From positions 1 through 5,088 of the forward strand of contig DAOVXR010000151.1 of the NCBI GenBank assembly GCA_030636065.1: 5,088 nucleotides of DNA. The letters run 5' to 3'. Positions 1 to 5,088 of this stretch are shown one piece after another (the first letter of the stretch is position 1; every line of letters begins with the position of its first letter). This DNA is from Sedimentisphaerales bacterium (GTDB lineage Bacteria > Planctomycetota > Phycisphaerae > Sedimentisphaerales > SM23-30). Under the pieces are notes generated by a model. The model had not been told where the DNA came from. It did no database searches and worked only from the letters and a program-made list of their open reading frames with translations. A program made the translations under genes and the position numbers.

Positions 1-2101
1 AGGCGCCAGTGTTGAATTGAACAACAACCTTGGGATTATCGTTCAAATTCGAAATACGCTGAACACGCCCCAGGCCAAACTCCGGGTGACGGACAAGTTG
101 GCCGCGACCAAGGGCGGCACATTCCGCCAGGGTATCGTCAATATCTGTTTGAGAATAATCATCATCCTCATCCTCATCCTCAAAACCGTCATCGGCGGTA
201 TCCGTGTTACATACCAGGCCGGTCAGATCACGAAGAAATACCGAAAGGATACCAGCCTGAGACGAACCATGCACCATTCGATTGCGAGCGTAACTTAAAA
301 CCAGCCTGTCCTCAGCACGAGTCACACCGACAAAAAGCAGGCGACGCTCTTCCTCGACATCACTCTCATCACCGCCATAACGCCTGTGGGGGATCAGGCC
401 GTCCTCAAGACCGACGATCAGGACCGCAGGAAACTCCAAACCCTTGGCAGCATGCAAAGTCATCAAAGAAACGGCTCCGGCCTCGTCATTATAAGCGTCA
501 GCATCACTGATCAAAGCAATCTGCTGCAAATAGTCCGACAAAAGAGGCTCCTCGGCCTCCGTATCATAGAGTGCGGCAGAATTGATTAACTCACTGACAT
601 TGCCGGCGGGATCGTCGGATTCATCAGCGGCGTGAGCCTTAGCCAGGCCTGACCACTCATAGGTAAGCTTCATAACCCGCTCAACAGAAGAACCCAGTTG
701 TTCCCGTAACTTCATAATCATATCCACAAACTTTTTAACCCTTGCGCGAGCGCCGGCGTTTATCGTAAGAACCTGATCGAGAGACTGGAGCACCTGCCAA
801 ATATCCCCGCCGGTATTTGTGCTGTGGTCGAACAGGCGATTAACCGTGGTAGCACCAATACCACGGGCAGGCTGATTGATTATCCGCCTTAGAGCAACCT
901 GATCGGAAGGGTTGGCCAAAAAACGCAAATAAGCAAGCATGTCCATAATCTCCCGCCGCTTGAAAAATTCAGTGCCTCGAATAATCTGATAAGGAATGTG
1001 CGTACGACGGAGTGCCTCCTCCAAAACACGACTCATAGCGTTAACACGATAAAAAACAGCGATGTCCCTATATTGCAGCCCATCTTTGCGCATTTGAGCG
1101 ATCCACTGGGCCATTCCCAAAGCCTCTTCAGCTTCATCGTAATATTCACGCAATTCACAAGGGGCGCCAGAAGATTTCGAGGTGAATAATCGCTTTTCCT
1201 TCCGCTGTTGATTGAGACAAATAACCTGATCGGCCAGGTCAAGCACCTCAGGAGTACTACGGAAATTTTCCTCCAAACGGACAACCACCGCCTGAGGATA
1301 GTCCCGCTCAAAAGCAAGAATATTGCCGATGTCAGCGCCGCGCCAGCCATAAATAGACTGGTCCGGGTCGCCGGTAGCACAAATATTAGAGTGATTCACA
1401 GTGAACCCGCGGGCAATCTGGTACTGGCAATGGTTGGTGTCCTGATACTCATCTACCATGACATAACGAAAACGATCATTAAGGTGATCGCGAAGCTCAG
1501 GGTCGTCACGTAACAGCAAAGCCAACCTCATCAACAAATCATCGAAATCAAGGGCGGAATTGGCCTTCAGGTAATTCTGGTAAACACCATAAAGATGCGC
1601 GGCAACTTTGTCAAAATAGCCGAGTTCCCGACTGTCAAGCTGATCAGGTGCTAAAAACTTGTTCTTCCAACCGCTGATACGGGTCAATATCCGGGCAGGA
1701 GGGAAGTTTTTAGCATCAAGTTCACAGAGCTTAAGACTCTCACGCATAGCGGTACGCTGGTCAGCGTCGCCATAAATACTGAAATCGGCAGGCAGCCCGG
1801 CACGCTCGGCAAACTCACGCAGCAGCCTGGCCGCCAACGAGTGAAACGTACAAATAGTACTGCCGCGAGGGACCTGTAGAGCATAGACCCGCTCACGCAT
1901 CTCCCGGGCAGCCTTGTTGGTAAAAGTTATGGCCAAAATATTACGCGGACTGACACCCTGGGTAATTAACCAGGCGACCCGCTGGGTAATAACACGGGTT
2001 TTGCCACTGCCGGGGCCGGCCAATACCAGCATGGGGCCGTCCATATGGGTAACAGCCTGACATTGAGGCTCTGTCAAACCGGATATAAGTTCCTGTTGCA
2101 C
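1..2101 (-). CDS. uvrD: UvrD/PcrA-family ATP-dependent DNA helicase (3' end outside window)
   Basis: Superfamily 1A 3'-5' DNA helicase, a cytoplasmic motor that unwinds DNA in nucleotide excision repair, mismatch repair or replication-conflict resolution. Reading leftward from GTG at 2101, 700 codons are open to the window edge. Visible motifs: Q-motif Gln13; Walker A AGPGSGKT at residues 28-35 (Lys34); motif Ia ITFTNKAA near 60; Walker B DEYQD at 217-221; motif III GDPDQSIYGWRGA at 244-256; motif IV EENFRS near 278; TLHAAKGLEF near 548; motif VI VGVTRAEDRL near 590. The tail GRGQLVRHPEFGLGRV is the start of the Tudor-like C-terminal domain of PcrA/UvrD proteins. The family is usually about 720-750 residues, so probably only 20-40 residues are missing. 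An acidic insert (residues 641-648) precedes that domain. It is divergent from the ATPase gene and reads as a resident housekeeping gene, not a Gabija GajB. UvrD and PcrA cannot be separated here. Confidence 0.96.
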   Translation of the reverse strand, partial: MQQELISGLTEPQCQAVTHMDGPMLVLAGPGSGKTRVITQRVAWLITQGVSPRNILAITFTNKAAREMRERVYALQVPRGSTICTFHSLAARLLREFAERAGLPADFSIYGDADQRTAMRESLKLCELDAKNFPPARILTRISGWKNKFLAPDQLDSRELGYFDKVAAHLYGVYQNYLKANSALDFDDLLMRLALLLRDDPELRDHLNDRFRYVMVDEYQDTNHCQYQIARGFTVNHSNICATGDPDQSIYGWRGADIGNILAFERDYPQAVVVRLEENFRSTPEVLDLADQVICLNQQRKEKRLFTSKSSGAPCELREYYDEAEEALGMAQWIAQMRKDGLQYRDIAVFYRVNAMSRVLEEALRRTHIPYQIIRGTEFFKRREIMDMLAYLRFLANPSDQVALRRIINQPARGIGATTVNRLFDHSTNTGGDIWQVLQSLDQVLTINAGARARVKKFVDMIMKLREQLGSSVERVMKLTYEWSGLAKAHAADESDDPAGNVSELINSAALYDTEAEEPLLSDYLQQIALISDADAYNDEAGAVSLMTLHAAKGLEFPAVLIVGLEDGLIPHRRYGGDESDVEEERRLLFVGVTRAEDRLVLSYARNRMVHGSSQAGILSVFLRDLTGLVCNTDTADDGFEDEDEDDDYSQTDIDDTLAECAALGRGQLVRHPEFGLGRVQRISNLNDNPKVVVQFNTGA
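162..182. repeat. TCATCC hexamer tandem repeat inside the helicase gene
   Basis: Three exact copies of TCATCC followed by a partial TCA. On the coding (minus) strand it encodes alternating Glu-Asp (EDEDEDDD, residues 641-648) in the low-complexity linker between helicase motif VI and the Tudor-like tail. The unit is two codons, so gain or loss of copies would keep the frame. Acidic linkers at this point are plausible in the family; a specific role is not visible. Confidence 0.8.
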
Positions 2102-2105
2102 AAGT

Positions 2106-2111
2106 TCCTTT
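2106..2111 (-). promoter_or_regulatory. Ribosome binding site of the helicase gene
   Basis: On the minus strand this reads AAAGGA, ending 4 nt before GTG at 2101. It decides the GTG start: the only nearby in-frame alternative, a TTG five codons upstream (2114-2116), has no Shine-Dalgarno, and the GTG start places Walker A at residue 28, as is normal for UvrD/PcrA. The spacing is slightly short. Confidence 0.7.
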
Positions 2112-2112
2112 C

Positions 2113-2274
2113 TCAAAAAAATATACAATCTTCACACACAAATATAATACATAAAAGCAGGAAAAATGGAAAGTTAAAAGCAAAATTACGAACGTCCGGC
2201 CCCATATAGACCTTATCCCTTTTTGTAAGAATAATTTGCTTGAACCACCGCTGTTTTTTGGTTAGCTTGCTCAT
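2113..2274 (-). CDS. Possible small ORF (53 residues) upstream of the helicase, hypothetical
   Basis: ATG at 2272-2274 is preceded by AAAGGA with about 7 nt spacing. The product begins MSKLTKKQRWFKQI, is basic in its first half, and has a hydrophobic run (FPFFLLLCIIFV) near the C terminus that could be a membrane segment. It stops 11 nt before the helicase GTG, so it could be a leader peptide co-transcribed with that gene. I recognise no family. Arguments against it: the region is AT-rich, the hydrophobic run may simply reflect T-rich DNA, a candidate helicase promoter lies inside it (2144-2172), and the candidate promoter of the ATPase gene overlaps its start. Extending the frame upstream to a start at 2358 has less support. 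Confidence 0.25.
   Translation of the reverse strand: MSKLTKKQRWFKQIILTKRDKVYMGPDVRNFAFNFPFFLLLCIIFVCEDCIFF
2144..2172 (-). promoter_or_regulatory. Candidate sigma70-type promoter for the helicase gene
   Basis: On the minus strand a -35-like TTTCCA (2172-2167, 4 of 6 to consensus) is separated by 17 nt from a -10-like TATTAT (2149-2144, 5 of 6). It would start transcription near 2137 and give a leader of about 36 nt before the GTG. The region is AT-rich, so a chance match is a real possibility. Confidence 0.35.
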
Positions 2275-2295
2275 AGTATCGTCCTTTCTTATATA
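2267..2295 (+). promoter_or_regulatory. Candidate sigma70-type promoter for the ATPase/TOPRIM operon
   Basis: A -35-like TTGCTC (2267-2272) is separated by 17 nt from a -10-like TATATA (2290-2295). Transcription would start near 2302, leaving a leader of about 60 nt before the ATG at 2361. It is the best-spaced plus-strand pair in this divergent intergenic region. No clear operator-type palindrome was seen beside it. Confidence 0.35.
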
Positions 2296-2360
2296 TGGAG
2301 GATTCAAGGCGAACAGCGAAGGGGCAGGTAAAGTGAAAATCATGAAAAAGGATTCCAAAA

Positions 2361-3530
2361 ATGATTGTTTCTCATATACGTCTGAAAAATTGGCGGAATT
2401 TCCGGAAAGTTGACGTATCGTTAGGGAACCGTGTTTTTTTAGCCGGCCCTAACGCCTGTGGAAAATCGAACTTTCTTGATGTATTCCGTTTCTTACGGGA
2501 CATTGCCAAGCGTGGGGGCGGTTTACAGAAGGCAGTACTTGATCGAGGAGGAATATCGAAGATACGTTGTTTAGCAGCAAGACAAGAGCCTGAAGTGGAA
2601 ATTGAGATACATATTGCTGACAATGACGATGTGGAACCATTGTGGAAATATGCGATTAGCATAAAACAGCACCAAAGGGGAAGCAGGTCGCCATATCTTG
2701 TATATGAAAAGGTGTGGAAAAGTGGCAAAATAATACTCAATCGACCAGACGAAGATGACAATAAAGATGAGTTGAGATTAACGCAAACTCATCTGGAGCA
2801 AATTAGTGCAAATGCGGAATTTAGGCCAATAGCAAAGTTTTCTGAGTCCGTTTTGTATCAACATTTAGTACCCCAATTATTGCGAAATCCAGAAATATTT
2901 TCGGGATCCGGAGTATCAGGCGATCCATTTGGGCGTAGCTTTTTGGAACGAGTGGCAAAAACGAACGAAAGAACCCGTAAATCTCGTTTAAGCAAAATTG
3001 AGCAGGCGTTAGTACAAGCTGTACCACAGTTGAAAAAGTTAACTCTGGAGAAGGACGAGGCCGGAGTACCTCATTTGGAGGCACTTTATGAACATTGGAG
3101 AGCAAAAGGCGCTAAGCAACGGGAAGATCAATTTTCCGATGGAACATTGAGGCTTATAGGCCTTTTTTGGTCTTTATTAGAAGGCGAATCATTGCTGTTA
3201 CTTGAAGAACCGGAATTGTCATTGAATACCGCGATTGTCAGAATGCTCCCGATTATAATATATCGTCTGCAAAAAAAGAAACACACACGTCGGCAAGTAA
3301 TTATAAGCACACATAGCGTTGATCTATTATCAGATAAAGGTATCGGTGGGGAAGAAGTGCTTTTACTTACTCCAAAAACGGAGGGAACAGTAATCCAGGT
3401 AACTTCCGAAATACAGGAAGTTCATGATTTGCTAAAAGGAGGACTATCCGTAGCCGAAGCAGTAATACCACGTACAAAACCTCCGAAATTCAAACAACAA
3501 ACACTTTTTCCTTTTATGAAAAATGGATAA
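2361..3530 (+). CDS. OLD/AAA_21-type ABC-like ATPase, probable ATPase subunit of a two-gene defence-type cassette
   Basis: A 389-residue soluble ATPase of the SMC/RecF/OLD-like ABC class. The N terminus MIVSHIRLKNWRNF is the typical 'lkNfrnf' strand. Walker A is GPNACGKSN (residues 29-37, Lys35). The ABC signature is FSDGTLR (258-264). Walker B is LLLLEEPELSLN (278-289) with Glu283 in the catalytic position, and the H-loop is STHS with His318. A central region (about 75-250) separates the two ATPase halves, as is usual for this class. The C-terminal tail (GGLSVAEAVIP and the final residues) carries no nuclease motifs, unlike full-length OLD or GajA, whose TOPRIM domain is fused on. The start is supported by AAAAAGGA at 2345-2352, 8 nt upstream. 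The next gene overlaps it by 8 nt and supplies a TOPRIM-like partner. Family membership is clear from the motifs; the defence role is inferred from architecture. Confidence 0.92.
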   Translation: MIVSHIRLKNWRNFRKVDVSLGNRVFLAGPNACGKSNFLDVFRFLRDIAKRGGGLQKAVLDRGGISKIRCLAARQEPEVEIEIHIADNDDVEPLWKYAISIKQHQRGSRSPYLVYEKVWKSGKIILNRPDEDDNKDELRLTQTHLEQISANAEFRPIAKFSESVLYQHLVPQLLRNPEIFSGSGVSGDPFGRSFLERVAKTNERTRKSRLSKIEQALVQAVPQLKKLTLEKDEAGVPHLEALYEHWRAKGAKQREDQFSDGTLRLIGLFWSLLEGESLLLLEEPELSLNTAIVRMLPIIIYRLQKKKHTRRQVIISTHSVDLLSDKGIGGEEVLLLTPKTEGTVIQVTSEIQEVHDLLKGGLSVAEAVIPRTKPPKFKQQTLFPFMKNG

Positions 3531-4125
3531 AATACCGATAAACATCATTTTTGAAGATCTTTTGAGTGAGGCGGTTTTACGAAAGCTGCTTGAGAAATCC
3601 GGTCAAAACTACGATATAGGCATCTCCTACAATTCGGGCGGAAGTGGCTGGATAAGAAAAAGAATCGCAGGATTTAATAACGCTGCTAAGGGCATGCCCT
3701 ATTTAGTTCTAACTGATCTTGACCGGGAAGAATGTCCACCATTATTATTGGACGAGTGGTTAGGTAATCACAAACATCATAATCTATTATTGCGGGTGGC
3801 GGTAAGAGAAATTGAATCTTGGATACTGGGGTGTCGGACAGCCTTTTCTGACTTCGTAGGAATACGTGAGGAATTAATTCCGGCTGAAGTTGATAAGATT
3901 AAAGATACAAAAGAGTATTTAATAAGTCTGGTTAAAAAATCACGAAAAAGAAATCTGCGTTCAGACATCGTTCCCAAGGAAGGTAGCACCGCAAGAGTTG
4001 GTCCTGATTATAATGGTCGGATGATCTATTTTGTAGAAAAATTCTGGGAACCTTACGAAGCAAGGAAATATTCTCCGAGCCTACAACGGACTATGGAAGT
4101 TTTGTCAAATTTTAAACCAATTTAG
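3523..4125 (+). CDS. TOPRIM-like partner protein (DUF4276/DUF4435-like), putative effector
   Basis: A 200-residue protein with no signal peptide or membrane segment. Its pattern fits a TOPRIM fold: a first hydrophobic strand ending in an acid (INIIFED, Glu11), a second strand with D-x-D (LVLTDLDREE, Asp65 and Asp67), then a conserved block RVAVREIESW (91-100; Glu96, Glu98). A further conserved-looking stretch is VGPDYN (159-164). In TOPRIM nucleases and topoisomerases the Glu and D-x-D bind metal. The canonical Glu-Gly of motif 1 is Glu-Asp here. ATG at 3523 lies inside the end of the ATPase gene (ATGGATAA) and has no convincing Shine-Dalgarno, which points to translational coupling. By analogy with AriB of PARIS or the TOPRIM of OLD proteins it could be the nuclease or toxin unleashed by the ATPase. 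The fold and pairing are inferences from motifs; the exact DUF number is uncertain. Confidence 0.85.
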   Translation: MDKIPINIIFEDLLSEAVLRKLLEKSGQNYDIGISYNSGGSGWIRKRIAGFNNAAKGMPYLVLTDLDREECPPLLLDEWLGNHKHHNLLLRVAVREIESWILGCRTAFSDFVGIREELIPAEVDKIKDTKEYLISLVKKSRKRNLRSDIVPKEGSTARVGPDYNGRMIYFVEKFWEPYEARKYSPSLQRTMEVLSNFKPI

Positions 4126-4173
4126 CAATATTGAAAACGAATGTAATTTACCGAAGTTTTACAAATAAGAACT

Positions 4174-4210
4174 TGGTTAATTTTTTAATCAAATCAGGGA
4201 TAATTAACCA
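4174..4210. repeat. 9-bp perfect inverted repeat in the TOPRIM gene-pyrG gap
   Basis: TGGTTAATT (4174-4182) and AATTAACCA (4202-4210) are perfectly complementary around a 19-nt AT-rich spacer. The right arm ends 6 nt before the pyrG Shine-Dalgarno. It could be an operator or a weak RNA hairpin influencing pyrG translation. It does not look like a standard intrinsic terminator, because the stem is AT-rich and no T-run follows. The rest of the 106-nt gap is AT-rich; I found no well-spaced -35/-10 pair in it, only an isolated GATAAT at 4199-4204. Confidence 0.45.
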
Positions 4211-4216
4211 GTATGT

Positions 4217-4223
4217 AAAAGGA
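4217..4223 (+). promoter_or_regulatory. Ribosome binding site that sets a TTG start for pyrG
   Basis: AAAAGGA ends 8 nt before TTG at 4232. The reading frame is closed by TAA at 4205-4207, so this TTG is the first plausible start. The other in-frame candidates, GTG at 4259 and ATG at 4298, have no good Shine-Dalgarno upstream. Confidence 0.7.
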
Positions 4224-4231
4224 TAATCATT

Positions 4232-5088
4232 TTGAGCAGTGAAGAGTTATTAAGCAGCGTGAGTGATGTTTCAGAAGAGACAGAGTTTTATACACCAATG
4301 CCGGATGGGTATATCCAGGGGCGATGCAAGTACGTTGTGATCATGGGGACAGTGATGAGCGGGCTGGGCAAGGGGATTTTCTCGTCAAGTCTGGCAAAAC
4401 TGTTGCAGGACAAAGGACTCAAAATATCGCCAATCAAACTCGAAGGGTATCTGAATGTCGATTCGGGAACACTGAATCCGTTCCGGCACGGCGAAGTGTT
4501 TGTGCTGGACGACGGGATGGAATGCGATATGGACCTGGGTACCTACGAACGATTGCTGGATCAGGATTTGGCTCAGGCCAACTTCACCACGAGCGGACAA
4601 ATATTTACAAAAGTACTGGAAAAAGAACGGCACGGCGATTATCTCGGCCGAGATGTGCAGATGATTCCACACGTAACAGGCGAAGTAAAACTGCGACTGC
4701 GAGAACTGGCGGTAAAAAGCAATTCGGATGTGGTGTTCGTTGAAATCGGCGGGACGGTAGGAGATGTCGAAAACGCATACTATATCGAAGCTCTGCGGGA
4801 ACTGGCATACGAAGAAGGGCCGAACTCAGTGTGCTTCGTGGCGTTAACCCAGATACTGGAGCCGAAAACACTGGGAGAACAAAAATCAAAGGCGGCACAA
4901 CTCGGCATCAAACGACTAATGGAAATGGGAGTACAACCGCATATCATCGCGTGTCGGGCAGCTAACCCGGTAACAAACAAAGTAAGGCAGAAGATAGCAC
5001 AATATACCAATGTGCCGTTAGATCGTGTTTTCAGTATGCACGACTGCGAAAGTATATATGTCATACCCAGTATGCTGCGAGAGCTTGG
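4232..5088 (+). CDS. pyrG: CTP synthase, N-terminal synthetase domain (3' end outside window)
   Basis: CTP synthase makes CTP from UTP with ATP and glutamine, the last step of de novo pyrimidine nucleotide synthesis. The 285 visible residues cover the synthetase (amidoligase) domain; the glutaminase half lies beyond the window, as the family is about 540 residues. Motifs: P-loop-like GTVMSGLGKGI (residues 39-49, Lys47); KLEGYLNVDSGT, where most CTP synthases have KLDPYINVDPGT; HGEVFV; the metal-site block ECDMDLG (97-103); NFTTSGQI; ERHGDYLG; VQMIPHVT; VEIGGTVGD with Glu171; and GEQKSKAAQ, where KTKPTQ is usual. From the TTG start there is an acidic 32-residue extension before KYVVIMG; from ATG 4298 it would be only 10. 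The substitutions are numerous but all core catalytic blocks are present, so it should be active. Confidence 0.95.
   Translation, partial: MSSEELLSSVSDVSEETEFYTPMPDGYIQGRCKYVVIMGTVMSGLGKGIFSSSLAKLLQDKGLKISPIKLEGYLNVDSGTLNPFRHGEVFVLDDGMECDMDLGTYERLLDQDLAQANFTTSGQIFTKVLEKERHGDYLGRDVQMIPHVTGEVKLRLRELAVKSNSDVVFVEIGGTVGDVENAYYIEALRELAYEEGPNSVCFVALTQILEPKTLGEQKSKAAQLGIKRLMEMGVQPHIIACRAANPVTNKVRQKIAQYTNVPLDRVFSMHDCESIYVIPSMLREL

Noticed and set aside
1033..1380. Complete ORF of 115 codons on the minus strand
   Set aside because: It lies inside the helicase gene in another frame, and the helicase frame carries continuous family motifs through this stretch.
2255..2361. TTTTTGG (2255-2261) and CCAAAAA (2355-2361) as a hairpin
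   Set aside because: Only 7 A/T-rich pairs separated by more than 90 nt; not distinguishable from chance.
2372..2761. Complete ORF of 129 codons on the minus strand, antisense to the ATPase gene
   Set aside because: It overlaps the Walker A-encoding part of the ATPase gene and its product shows no recognisable motif.
3189..3224. Walker B with Glu-Glu (LLLLEEPE) instead of Asp-Glu as a possible loss of ATPase activity
   Set aside because: EEPE-type Walker B motifs are common in OLD and AAA_21 ATPases, so this is not evidence of inactivity.
1963..4211. 11-bp direct repeat TAATTAACCAG at 1963-1973 and 4201-4211 as possible insertion-site duplication
   Set aside because: Exact 11-mers are expected by chance a few times in 5 kb, and the first copy lies inside the coding sequence of the helicase, not at the cassette edge.
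4126..4231. Intrinsic terminator after the TOPRIM-like gene
   Set aside because: No GC-rich stem followed by a T-run is present; the 9-bp repeat is AT-rich and is followed by the pyrG ribosome binding site.
4324..4743. Complete ORF of 139 codons on the plus strand, with Arg/Gly-rich product
   Set aside because: It is an alternative frame of pyrG; the pyrG frame encodes conserved CTP synthase blocks across the same bases.
1..5088. tRNA genes, rRNA, CRISPR arrays, transposase or integrase genes
   Set aside because: Looked for on both strands; no regularly spaced repeats, cloverleaf-like segments or mobile-element protein motifs were seen.

Overview
This window is a bacterial chromosomal stretch holding two conserved housekeeping genes at its edges and a compact two-gene cassette between them. 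On the left, running leftward off the window, is a UvrD/PcrA-type superfamily 1 DNA helicase (minus strand, GTG start at 2101, about 700 residues visible). On the right, running off the right edge, is the N-terminal synthetase half of CTP synthase, PyrG (plus strand, TTG start at 4232). Starts with AAGGA-type Shine-Dalgarno sequences and non-ATG codons fit a bacterium. The CTP synthase is a divergent form. From memory it resembles versions seen in Planctomycetota (Phycisphaerae-like), but this is a weak taxonomic hint that I could not check.

Between them, 2361-4125 on the plus strand, lie two overlapping genes. The first is a 389-residue ABC/AAA-type ATPase of the OLD/AAA_21 class, with Walker A, an SDG signature, Walker B and an H-loop histidine. 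The second is a 200-residue protein with a TOPRIM-like pattern (an early Glu, then D-x-D in TDLDRE, then a conserved REIESW block). They overlap by 8 nt and are probably translationally coupled. An ATPase plus a separate TOPRIM-type partner is the architecture of split OLD-like anti-phage systems such as PARIS (AriA/AriB), so this pair is the best candidate here for an uncharacterised defence or toxin-type system. The function is inferred from architecture, not demonstrated.

The divergent intergenic region (2102-2360) carries a plausible promoter in each direction and a possible 53-codon minus-strand ORF ending just before the helicase. The 4126-4231 gap holds a 9-bp inverted repeat and the PyrG Shine-Dalgarno, with no convincing promoter.

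The cassette looks compositionally foreign. It is more AT-rich than its neighbours. Both flanking genes also share a strong purine excess at four-fold silent sites on the plus strand although they are transcribed in opposite directions, and the start of the ATPase gene lacks that bias. This supports insertion of the ATPase/TOPRIM cassette between older resident genes.
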